Assembly: GCA_036785705.1 (NCBI GenBank)
Contig: JAWUZG010000004.1
Coordinates: 9,458,501-9,522,500, forward strand
Reading direction: 5' to 3'
DNA length: 64,000 nt
DNA from: Acanthornis magna
Lineage: Eukaryota > Chordata > Aves > Passeriformes > Acanthizidae
Shown: positions 25,001-37,273 of the stretch, one piece after another
Numbering within the stretch: the first letter of the stretch is position 1
Layout of the letters: every line of letters begins with the position of its first letter
Program-made: the position numbers and the translations under genes
Notes under the pieces: generated by a model
Databases searched by the model: none
What the model saw: the letters and a program-made list of their open reading frames with translations, nothing else
Told to the model about the DNA's origin: nothing

Positions 25001-28000
25001 TTAAATCTATATATCTAAAGTGATTGATATTTTGAAAATTTTAATTTGGTACAGCCATTTGATGGAAAAGAAATGAATATCAAATCCAGATGTGTTACTC
25101 CTTTTGGCTATAGGGAAGCTGTTTGGTATCGTTTTGTGCCTAGTGCTGTAAATAGCTGAGATTTCTTACTGAGAACAGTAACCTTTTAGGATTCAGGACT
25201 ATCATTTCTGTTTTCCATGGTTTCCCTTCCTGAGCCAGATGCCAGAACTTCAGCCTCAGGAGAATGCTTGCTAGTAGATATGCATATATTTGTAATTTGA
25301 GAGTGCATTCAGGCACAGTGATGAGAAAATACCAAGGATACACCCTTTTAAAGAAATTCTATAAAATCAGTACGAAGAGTGGGGTTCTGCAGAAATGTTC
25401 GTGAAATCCTGTGCAAGCTAATATATCCTAATTTTTTGTTCCTTAGCATCCATCACCACAATATTTTCTGATTTTTTCTTCAGAGAGTCCCATATGTAGT
25501 TCTTTTTAGAGACTTTTGAACAAAATTTTGTAAGAGCTATGTAGACAATCACCCTATAAATGTTGTAAAAAGCATCTTGCCTGAATAAATAAATCCCCAG
25601 TGTGATTTTTTTTCACAGTGAGAGAGAATGTACTGTTTCTATAATGTAAGGATGGAAAGGTAGATGGATAAAAGAAGGACACTAAGGTATTTAAAGGGGT
25701 TTTTTGTGATACTGGAAAACACACACCCTACCACCATTGTGGATTTCCAAGCAAATATTAAGTTTACTTGCAAAATCTTTGAAAGTTTGCTAAACTAGCT
25801 TTAAAAAGTAAATCAACTTCAGGATCCTCAAGCACTGGAGGGCAAGAATCCTTACTTAAAATAATTTACATAAAATCATAATGAAGGTTGGAGCCAGACT
25901 ACTTTCTTTTTCTCTTATCTCATCAGAACCACTGAAGCAAAAGTCAGGGCATCTGCTTTTACATACCTGGTTTAGATCTGAAACAGCAGTAAGCTTTCAG
26001 ACATCCTGCTCCCCAGGGCTGCCTGTGAAGGCAATGGGCAGAGTTAGTGATATCTAAGGTTAGGCAGACTCTGCACTACAGGTCTTGCCCACAGAAGTAT
26101 TTAGGAGTTTATGTCCCATTAAGGCACTGGAATGCAGTCACTTGGATGTGTTCCCCAGCCTGACTATGCAAATACTTGATTACAGAGGAAGCCCTGTGCT
26201 GCAGCCTGGGAGGGCCACCTGAATCACCCTTCATTTTAGGAATAGCTGTAGCTGTAGGGATGTGGCTGCACACTTTTCTAGATGAGGTTTTGGATACTGC
26301 CCATACATTCTTCCCTGTCAGGATTTCAAAATGCTAACAAAACATTAAAACTTTTGCCTTTCTGTGTTGGAGTGAGTTGAGGGTCAAAATGTGTTAAAGC
26401 CAGCATTTCTAATTTTCTACTAATTCAATGGTTTATCAGTACTCACTTTGAATAAGCTTGGGCCTGGCTTCAGTCTCAGAGTCTGGGAGTCTAGGACAGG
26501 GAGTTCTTGCTAAAAATAGTATCTGCTTGCATCTGCATTAACTGAAAATCAATTCAAGTTGTTTATCAGAAGTTTTTTACAAGTGGGAAGGAAGAAATGA
26601 TATACTGATCTGATGCACAGGTCACTCTGAATAAGGTTTTCCTAATTTGACATCCCAACTTTCAAGGTACAGGTAAACTGAAAGAGATAAATGAAAACAT
26701 TGTGAGTATTCTGCATTATTTGTCATGTCAAGGGGACAGCCTTGGTTAGAGTCATCATACATTTTATCACCAGACTTTGAAACTGGAGATTTTTTCAATC
26801 ATCAAATACTCTAACAGCATAAAAGATATAATTTTTTTTTGGTCATTGTATACATATGTGAAATTCTTTCTATGTGGAAAAGCTAATACTTGAACTCATT
26901 CAATATTTAATTTATTTTGATTTAGATCAGCGATAGTGTCCACGATGTCTCATTTTTTGGCCAGTCCCAGACTGACCAGGTGAAGAGGTATGGATGCTTA
27001 TGTTATGTAGAAAGTCTACTCCTTGGTTGGCTGAAGGATATCGCTAAACATTGGCATGTTGGTTTGGCTTTGTTTTCTTTTCCTTCTTCCTTGCTTCTAA
27101 CTTCCATTGCTGAACAAAGATACAGATCTTGATAGCAGAAGATTCTTTGACATGAGACCACCATGATGGGACTGCTGAGTGACATTTAGCTTGGGTTCTT
27201 TCAAAAAGTTCTACTTATATGCCATCTTTATTCACATGTCTTAGTTTCATATATTCCTTTAATTTCTTAATCATTTCATGTGTCAGTACAATCCTATGGC
27301 ATTTATTAGAAAGTGCTCCGCTTTACAGATTTTAGGAAATCAAACCAAAATATTTTAAAATTAGTTCAACAACAAGTACAAATCAGTCTAACATTTGTCT
27401 CATATCTCTTCTTAAGTTTTGCTTTTCCACTGGGAAGTTATGTTCAAAGTTGTAATTTTTTTTGGCAGGAAAGTTCTGAACTATCCTCAACCGAAAATAA
27501 ACTTGTACTTTTAAATTTATTTATTTTGTTTAATCACCTAGTGTTGCCATGAAACTGTAGTTCCTTGCAAGTTTTCTTTACATTTGGCCGGATGCAGAGC
27601 AAAGTCAAGGAAAGACTCAGAAGTTTCGATGGCTTTGGAAGAAACTAATTTCATTTGTACACAGCTAGAAATATCAGAGAGCTAATCCATATCATGAACA
27701 TGAAACAATCCTGTGGGAAATACTGCAGTTCGAGAGTTTCATTGCAGAGGTATTGGAAATGAAATTTTAAAAAAAGCTTTGAAGTCAATTGAGATGGAGG
27801 AGATAGGAAGAGACACAGTAGTAAGGATTTGTGTCCTTCCACAGCCTGGATTTTAAATCTGTAGATGATTTTCTTATTTTCTCCAAATTATTTTTATATC
27901 TAGATCAAAGTGTGGCTACTTTTAACCTTCCCTGCTCCCTCCATCCCTTTCTTTTCCACCTAGGTTTTTAGAAGACTAAATTCAGGGCAGTGAGCCAGCA

Positions 28001-31000
28001 GCTAGCAACGGTCATTTGGCCCAAGCCACCCCTACCATTTGTAAAGGTAGCACTTCAAGCAGCATTCTTCCATATTTTCCAGATGTTAAAATAAGGAATG
28101 AAGATGGATCAGACCCATTTGGTCTAACCTTATGGGCCCAATCCAGATCTTTTACAGATTTTCTCAGTGACAATACTGATACCGCAATATACTTTTCACT
28201 TTTAGTATTTGGAAGTATTAAATCTGTTCTGTTGTTTATTAATTTTTAAAGGATATGATTAATAAATCCATAAAAATGGGTCTGTATTTCTAAATGAATC
28301 AGTTTCATCAAAGGAAGTAGGCTATCATTACAACTGATAGTATTTAATTGATATTTCTGAGATTAAAAGAAAAAAAATATTGTTTTAAATTATTAAAATG
28401 GGTCAAATGATAATTTGATGATTTGAGCTCAAGAACAAGAATCATGACAGTATTTCTTTGTATATGTTCTGCTCTTGATGATTTGAAAGTGGGAAATTGG
28501 AAAATATAAGTCTGATTTCTTTGGAGGATATTTATCTGCTGAAAGGGCAAGCAAAAGGTTATCCTGAGATGACATTCTTTAGTATTATATGAAAAGAGGG
28601 ATGATAAAGATTGTAGAAAGAGATGCAAGGAGTGAAGAAGCTTTATTTTAAAAAAGCAGCAAAAGTGAAATTATCCATCATTTCAGATTTCCAGGAGAAT
28701 ATATGCTAAAATGTCAGAAGAAAAATATTCATTTTAATTATTATTTGTCAGTAGAAGAGATGAAATATACTACCACTCATTATTTCTATTATCTGATTTA
28801 GTGTTTTGATTACAGACAATGTTTATATCAACAATAACTTCAAAAGTGTTCTGTCACAGCCAGATCCCATGTGTCTTGCTCCCTGCATTTGCAGAACATT
28901 TTACAGCACTGACGCCAATTCTACAGACAGTGCCTTTTAGCAAATTAAAGAAAGCTGTATATGTGTTTCAAGATCAAATCCCCAGTTGAGAAGTAACTCA
29001 GGAAACCAGAGACAGAATTTTGAGTATGTCAGATGGTAAACAAAACTGTAGGAAGATGCAGCCGGTAGAGAATTCTAGACTAAAAGCTGTCCTCAAGTCT
29101 GTATTGTATCAGATGAATGTCAACAGTGCTATAATTGAATTGGAGATCAGAGAAGATTGGCCTTGAAACACAAAAGTGTATTAAAATTTTGGGAGTGGAA
29201 GACATAATGACAAAAGAAATAGTGATGGCCATGCCAACAGAAACAAAATCTAGTCTCACTCACTCTAATATAATGTATCGATTTTTCAATTTTCAATTTT
29301 TTTTTCTGATAATAATAATAAATATACAAGGGGTACATACCTTTGTTAATTGCATAACTTTGTAAGATGTGGTAATTGATACGCTATTCACAAAAAGCCA
29401 AGGAATCTCAACCAATTCCCTGCAACTCCAAGTGTGGCACTGGTGTCCTTAGGGGTGTGCGGGGTACAGGAGAAGGGCAGGAGCAGGAGCAATCAACAGA
29501 AAAGAGGCATCCGTTCATCCTGGGCTTGTGAAAAGCCCTCAGAAGTGACACAGAATTGAGCTGCCTCACAGGTGCTGGGTAGAGGGCTGAGGTGGAGAAG
29601 AAGGGATCAAGAACTTTTTTCTCATCACCTCCCTTATCCTCCAAAGGCTCAGGGAAGGATTAAAACCAAGGTGATTGCTTATTTGTTACTGACACTAGAC
29701 AAACCAACATTTATCTTTACCTGACATCTTGTACTGTCCAAAGGCCTGACTCAAGCATAAACATGTATACAAATTAAAAATCTACCAGCATTTCAAAGTT
29801 ACCCATTAGTGGACAATCAGAGCATTGTCAGTCTGTGAAGATTCAGTTCTTGCTTGTTTGTCTACAATATTAACCACACTGTCAGTGCTAAAGCAAGTGA
29901 TATTAGGTATAAGATGATAATATAATCAATAATAATGCAAGATATAAGGCTCACTTCTTTCATCAGTGAAAAAAATCTGCTGAGTTAATAAACTGTAAGG
30001 TAAATTTGTCTTTTTTTGTCCTTTCACAAATATAAACATAGGACACACAATGAGTTGTTACAGGATTCTGAGGATAAAATCCTACCTGCCAAAGATGCTT
30101 TCACGTCTTTTATGAGTCACTAGCATTGCTGTGCATGAACTATATAGCAAAGGATTACTTTTATTTAATGTTTTGTATAGTTTAATTGCTCCTTTAATAT
30201 TTAATAAACAGAATAAAAACCACTAAGAAGTTTGTTTTGTGGGGTATCCCCTAATCTTGCTCTTTTTATCCATTTTCACTTTGAGATTTTTTTAAAAGTC
30301 TTTTTATTCTCTATGTTCTTGTAAGAAACCATTTATTTACAAGGTTTTACAGTTATGGCATAACCGACAAAATGACTAAACACATAGGAAATCCCTATCT
30401 TACTTCTTTATTATATATCCTTACGTTTAATAGCTTTGGATAGAACATGCCTTTAAAATCTCTGTGTGGGTGTGTGAATATATATAATTTGAGTTATAAT
30501 ATGTTTGGTGTGGCTTGCATTTTATCTGTACAGGTAAGTAATTTGCCTACCTTTGTTGTTTCAGGAAAGCGTTGCATAGTTTTGTTTGACCTGCTCCCAT
30601 AAAATTCTAGCTCATCTCAATGAATTTGCAGTTTTTGTTGTGCAGGCATTATCTCTGTCTTCTAAATACCAAAGACTTTAAACCCCTTTTTTGCTGTTTT
30701 TATTTTCAAGATGAAGCAACAGCTATCATGTTCCCATTGATAATAACAGAGATTTTGTGTATGACTACTGTGGGAGCTGGCACACTGGTGTAGCGTATCT
30801 ATCTAGATCATCCAAACGGCATTCAGAATCCTCCCAGAGCGTGCTGGATCCATGTCCAATCCCAATTTCACAATGCAATCAGATAGTTATTACTAACTGT
30901 ATTGGAATCACTAACTTTTTGGAGTGTTGAGCTGCTAAGTGTACAAAGAGCTAAAATATCTTTGTAAACAAGTGTTAGAATTACTGTGTTGGGGGTATTT

Positions 31001-32159
31001 TACATCCTTCTTCTTGATATTTGTTTTCATTTCCATCACCCCAAGTTGCACACCAGATATTTTAGAGAGTTAAGATTGCTGGTAATATGATCAGAAAAAA
31101 TTACTTTGAAAAGCCTGTAAATTCATGTAATTCTTCTTAATGACTTTCCTGTCAGTGCCAGTAGAAAGCCAAAGATGGCTTTTCCAATTGCCAGCTCTGT
31201 GAATACCTGAAAATCCATGTTTCTGACTTTTGCATTTATCTTACCAATAAAAATTCTGCAGTTCAGATTTAGATAAATCATTTTGCTGATGGTGCATAAG
31301 ATAAAACAGAAATTCAGCTCACCTTTAAATGAGGACTGATTCTGTAAAGGTAAAAACTTGGTATTTATTGTTAAAGGAGACTTGCCTTACTCTTAGAATA
31401 GCTGGGAAGGTCCTTATCAGGGGGAAGGACAAGAATTGGTCAAGCAATGACTTTGCTGTGTTTATTTTTAAATACATGTAAAATACCTAACCTTAAGCCT
31501 GCTGAAAAGAAGAAGATCTGCTCTAATTTCAGTAGGCTTTGAATGTTGGGCTGATTAAAGATTACAAAGCACTTACTTCTCAGTTCTTGTAAGTACATTT
31601 GCGAGAGTTTCTTAGGTTCTGCATGTACAATATGTACCATTATAATACCCTGCTGAGACAAGACACTTTGAATCTGTCCTCCATCATACTTATTCTGACT
31701 GTGCAGATGTGAGGTCTAGTTACAGCCTGGTCTTCCTTTTTCAACTTTAGAAATATATCCATTGTATTTTCAACTTAATATATTTCAATGTCATTATTCT
31801 GTGAGAAGATACATTTTGAAATCTAAATTGTCTAATAAATGCACAAGTTCTTTTTGTGCCCTTAACTGGAGAATCTGTGAATTGAGTGTATCAGGAAGGT
31901 ATGAAAGGCAAAAAGTCCTCATAAATAAACCTTTATGCTTCAAAAATAGTTTGATGGAATCAAACACTTCTTTGAAATAAAGCTCAAATATGCATTTGAT
32001 ACAACGATTTTTAATGATGGAGTCCATGGGTGTCTTGAGACATCCCATTTCCCATTTCTTGGCAGTTTATAACAACTGATACTGTGTAAGTCAAATCCAT
32101 CAGAGGACACCTTTCTGCAAATTTCTATGCTCTGCTGTTGTAGAGCTCCCTAAGGGCTC
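25001..32159. other. Non-coding, no recognisable gene
   Basis: Seven kilobases without a supported gene. Slightly GC-richer patches lie at about 25990-26300 and 29400-29660. No open frame in either matches a known protein. An ATAATAATAATAAATA patch lies near 29309-29324, and several T runs occur. Decayed ancient repeats may be present that I cannot name. Confidence 0.5.
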
Positions 32160-32640
32160 TGGAGACACAGGAGGAGAGATGTTTATTACGGGCTTCATTT
32201 ATTGAAGAAAACAGCTCTCGCATTTAGGGGGAGGATCACAGAGACGCAGTGAAACTCGGAGAAATCCCTCAGCTCTAGATTTTAAATCTCCCAAGCTTGC
32301 TTGTTCTTTTATTTGTCTGTCATTGTGCACAGAACAGCATGACCACTGTTTGCCTCCCGAGCCACAGCTGCCGGTGGGGGATAAGCGAGAGGCCCAGTGC
32401 AGCAGAGGGGAGGGAAGGATGTTTACACTGACCCAGCCTGCTTGAAGTTTATGCAGGAGGTACTGCTATTAGGGAAGTACAGAAATGTTAAAAGGGAGGA
32501 TTTCGTGTCATCTGAGGGGAGCTTTCTTAACGTCTGTCTCGCTGTCTTTTCACCTCGCTGAGTGGGAGATACTCCATCTCTCTCTAGCTCCACTGGATTT
32601 TCTTTTGCTGAAGCAGAGCTGATCACCTGGCTGGCCCTGG
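32160..32640. promoter_or_regulatory. CpG-enriched candidate regulatory region
   Basis: About eleven CpGs fall in roughly 400 bases, clearly above the local background. They occur in words such as TTTATTACGGGC (CDX/HOX-like), AGACGCAG, CCCGAGCC, GCCGGTG, AACGTC and two CTCGCTG copies. ACAGCTG-type E-boxes are present. No open frame with a recognisable product and no strong first-exon donor were found. It could be an enhancer, a weak CpG-poor promoter, or simply a GC-richer repeat relic. Confidence 0.25.
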
Positions 32641-34661
32641 GGAATCTGGTGAAGTGTTAAAACAGGCCAGGTGTGTGGCCCAGTGGGCAGCTGGTGAGCT
32701 TTCTGCTCAGTGTGGGCACTGGGGGCTCATTGCTTCTTGGTTGCAGACACTCCCCACCTCAGTAGTGCCACCTTACAGGTGTTTCTCTATCAGTGTTCAA
32801 GCTGCTCTGAAAATGCAAAAAAAGTCTCTGAGCCCTTCTGGAGCTTCACTTCATTCCTGATGGTCGATACAGTTTTTGCAGCAATTGCCAACGCACAGCC
32901 TTGGACCACGTGCTTCAGTTTCTTGGGAGTAGCACACCTTTGAATGGACATCCCGGCAGGCTGGGTGGCACACACTGTGTCAGTCTTCAGAAAGGTATAA
33001 TTCACTTTTCCTTAGTCACTCAGCAGCTTCAGTGGGCTCTTATCATCCCTCCTGGACACCTAGCAGCATAAATACACAGCAATTGCTTTACTCCCCAGCT
33101 GTACCATGATTACACCTGTGGGTGTGCAAGGAAGAGGGAAAACCCTGCATGTAATCTCATGGATGCTTTGGCTGCAGCTTTGCCTTTTGTTTCTTTGGAT
33201 TACCAAACATTATGTGTGGAACAGATTGGTATTCTTTTCTTTCATATGCTAATTTATGTAAGTATGTGAAGTTCTACTCGGAGGCCGGATCAGCTCATAG
33301 ACAAGAGCCATGCTCAGGGTGGGGATCATCTCACCTAAGCCTCATGGTCTACAACTGAAATACTACACCTGAGCTCTGTATATAGTACATAGTTGTAAAG
33401 AAGCAGAGAATAGGGTGTCACAAGCCAGTTGGCATTTTTAACACTACCAGATGACCTACAATTCCTTATTTTGCTCCACCAACTAAGCATACTAATGCTG
33501 TGGCAGGCTAATATTTCTTGCAGGATCAGATTACTTGGATTTTATATATTTGATCAGAGAAGGAGCTGGTTCAATGTAACACATGTATGTCATGACATTA
33601 CCCCCCAGGGAATGTTAATTGCTTTTACATAAAAAAGTTTAAAGGTGGGGGTTTTTTAAAAAAAAAATGTCTACAATCTAGAGCAGCTGTGTTATATGGA
33701 AATGTTTTTCTCTATAGCATGCATGGTGTTTAAAACTGTGCTACTAAAAACAGTGTTTTCATAAACAAGCACAAGCTTTTTCTCAAATCGAATCACTTTT
33801 TTGGCTCTCTGTATTTATTTCTTTTCAAACATATTTGTCTCTTTCTACCTGACTGTGGGGGTTTTTTTGCCTATGGTTTCTTTCTCTGCCAGTCTAATCT
33901 GTCTAACCTATTTTAGGCTTTTATAGCAGGCTTATCACTTCAGTATCTAGGCATTAAATGCTTCAATGCATTTCTGAAGGCTTTCATTTTACTTAAATGC
34001 CTTTGAACACACTTAGGAAGTGTTATTAATTAGAATCAGCAGCCCAGTACAACTTCAGGTACTAATTAGGTATTGCCCTTCCGTAAATTCTTTATAACTT
34101 TCCTACAAACGGAACATTTTAGCTAACTCAATAATTTGGAGATGGAGAAAACCATTGTATGTGCTTTTGTCAATCTTTGCTGCACACAGACATGACATAG
34201 TTAGATTGTACTTATTTGTAGAAGGCAGCCATAAGTCTTAAAAAATAAAGTTGTTTTACCAATTATTGCCTTTAAATTCATAGGGAATTTAATGAAGACA
34301 GTGAACTTTAAAAGCAGTCATCCAGTGACAGTTTAATTCTAACATTTTGTTTCCTTTCATGTTTGGTATGGTTTAAAGGGTTTATTTGTTTGTTAGGTTT
34401 TATCTCTGTTACCTCATAGCAATAACTTGCCTAGAGTATTTTAAACAACATTTCCTTCTTCAAAACAGTGTGACTGTACTTATACAAGTCCTGTAATTCT
34501 CAAGCTGAAAACTCAATAATAGGATGGTAAATACAATGCTCAACCTTTTATGTGAGCATGACAAATTGTTTAATGCATCTGGTATTATATCAGAGTTTCT
34601 AACACAAAGCCCAGTGAGCAAGAATTTAAATATCCCAGGAAATACCTTAATTTACTGAAAG
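32641..34661. other. Non-coding; GC-richer at left, plain at right
   Basis: About 32641-33000 is GC-richer than average and holds overlapping frames of up to 77 codons on both strands with no recognisable product. It may be an old, unnamed repeat. The remainder is AT-rich and featureless. Confidence 0.45.
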
Positions 34662-34687
34662 CTGGGAACTCTGGGAACTCTGGGAAC
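34662..34687. repeat. Short tandem repeat, 9-base unit CTGGGAACT
   Basis: Nearly three copies of a 9-base unit in direct array. It is a local slippage-type duplication without known function. Confidence 0.85.
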
Positions 34688-37254
34688 ACATCCTGCCTCC
34701 AGAGGTTTGGTGTCTGGGTTGTTGCTAGTGCTCTACCAGATGTAATCACACTTCGCTGGCCTTCTCACACAATAATGAATAGATAGTGTTTTTCCCTGGT
34801 AGTGGTTTGGATGCAAAAAAAAGAAAAAAAAGAAGTCATATATGAGTGACTTCAGTTACATACATAAATTCTTTCCTTGGCTTTTCTTTTTTTTTCTTAA
34901 TGTGGTTGAAATCTTTGCAGGACACTTCAACAGACCATGTGCACTTCAGAAACTAAATGGACCTAATGCTATAAACTCAGTGGGGAAAAATACAAAATGT
35001 GCTAAATGTGAGCTGGTTTAAGTCTGATTCCACACTAATGGGTTTGGAAAAATAACTCCTCTGTCTTTTGTGCTGTAAATTTTGAACTGCATTTTTTAAC
35101 TTTGCAATTGTTTTGATGGGAATGAAAATTGGTTGTTAGATAGAATAAATCTGTGGCTATTAATGAGATGAGGCTAAGACAGATTTGTTTAACTCAAACA
35201 ATAATCTTTTATTTGTGCCACATTAATCTTTACACCAGAATTCTATTTCTGCATTGCACATTTCTTTTCTAGAATGAGTGCTCAATATTGTTTCCTCCAA
35301 ATAATTTTTTGAAAACATGAGCCTTCTTGCTACATTTGGAAAACATTCCATTTCTTATGATCCATTTTTATGACCTTTTTCTTTCAAGCAGGCTCTATAC
35401 TTCATGTACCTCATAAAGTCAGACAAATGCAAGTATATTCTGTGATTAAAATTGCAGTTAGTATAGTTTAGCCTCTTGACACAAGTTTTAAATGAACAAG
35501 TTTTTCAAATTATTTTACTTACCATTACTTAAGGGTCTGAAAAAAGAACAAGTAGATGTGCATGAATCAACATTATGGTAAGGGATATTCCCAGTGTTTA
35601 AACTGAAACAAAACAATTCTTCCTAACCGTAGCACTTAATGGTCTTGAAAATCATAGGATATTTTTCCCACTATGTTTACTACAAAGAAATCAAGGAAGG
35701 AGCTTACAAGACATTTAAACCTTGCTTAGATTCTGGCTAGAAATTCAGCACCAGCATTTGTCAGGAATGGACCCACAATGTTTGCAGAGGCCATATTAAA
35801 TGATAGCAATTTGTAAAACCATATGTAAAATTGTATCTATATAATATCTGAAATTAATTTATGAATCTCAAAGGAAAGTGACAGTGCACTTGGTGAGCAC
35901 AACTCCAGAGCAACATGCCAGTTCCAAAGATGACTGTCTCCAGAAAGGTGTATCTCAGCAGGCTGATTTCTGTAGCCAGAAATAAAAGTATCATAGCCAG
36001 GTAGCACAGTGATTTATGAAATATAATGGGAATTGAATCTCAGATCTCAGAAATCTCCACATAACCTCTGCACGTCTACAGCTATCCCTGAAGTCATGAT
36101 GCTGAATCCTAAAGAGCTGGGAAAGAAAGCAAGCTTTTGTCAGAAGTAGAGCCTTTGCTATTCTTCAGGAAGGAAGCTTTTGTTCAGCTAAGTGCAGTGA
36201 GTTGCAGCTCAGCAGAACTTTTTGTACTTTGTTTTTGGCTGACATTGGACTGCAGCTGTGATACAGATACCTTTTCAATGGATCTTTGAGGAACAAAATG
36301 AAAGGTTGAGACAGGGCAAATATTTTTATGAGGTCCTCGGGGAAGTAGGATCCCCAGAGAAAAGGAGTGATGATCAAAAATTCACATAGTAATCTGACAT
36401 TCTCAGTTCACCTGAAACCTGAACTTTAAACTAAAGGACACCCAGGTCACAGTTAGTACATGCAGTGTCATGACCGCAGCATCTCTCTTCTTTCGTCATT
36501 ACTTCCAGCAGAGCGTCCCATGTACACAGCAATCTGTGGATCCCTAGAGAGGCAGGTTGCTGTGAAATAACCACTCTTCTCTTAAACCATATTGGAATGA
36601 GTTCTTCTGCTAGCAGAGCACCAACTCTACACTGTCACTCATACACAGAACCTTACATGAAGGTGTGATCTGGAGGTCTGAGCTGGGGATGTATCAGCTA
36701 GAGTACCACGCACTCTGGGTGCTTCCAGTCGTGTCATTTGCCACTGGAGCATCTGCTACATCTGATGTGCAGAATTTATGCTGGTGCCCAAAGTAGAGCT
36801 ATTTGTGGCAATGTGTACACTTTATATATATATTTTTTATCTATACATGCATTTCTGATAAAATTAAGCTTTGTAGCTACACTGTAAGAAAGAATGAAAA
36901 TTAGCTATGTGAAAAGAAAATATTACATAAACTGTCATCTTAGTAATACCTGACACATTTTCAGAAGAATACAGTTGTATGTATACTTTAAACATGTGAA
37001 AACTTCTCTTTACTGAAAAGTGGTGTTGGCTGGTGACAGGAATGAAATACAGTTTGAGACTAATGAGTTCTCTAGGGGTGAAAATTATCCATGTAATTGG
37101 GAAGAAAGTTTTCTTTCTTAAAACTGATTGCTTTATTTATTCGGTTTAGTAGATCAAGTCTTTATTGTCCAAATTGCATGTAAGTTATTATTCCACACAG
37201 ATTTATCTTGTGGGTTTTGGTTGGTTTTTTTACCAGAAAATACTTTTTCTAAAG
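34688..37254. other. Non-coding; weak MIR-like relic inside
   Basis: AT-rich non-coding sequence, separate from the possible MIR relic noted at 35995-36052. A/G runs occur near 34816-34833. No coding signal was found. Confidence 0.5.
35995..36052 (-). repeat. Possible MIR-type relic, antisense fragment
   Basis: GGTAGCACAGTGATTTATG followed by GGGAATTGAATCTCAGATCTC resembles the middle of a reverse-complemented MIR (the stretch normally reading cacacagtgag, then gggaattgaacccagatctc). The fragment is short and lacks the diagnostic CTGAGGC part, so chance similarity is possible. Confidence 0.35.
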
Positions 37255-37273
37255 AAAAAAAAAAAAAAAAAAA
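37255..37273. repeat. Poly-A tract (19 A)
   Basis: Run of 19 A; a frame crossing it encodes a lysine run and is not a gene. No upstream AATAAA at retrocopy distance was seen. Confidence 0.9.
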
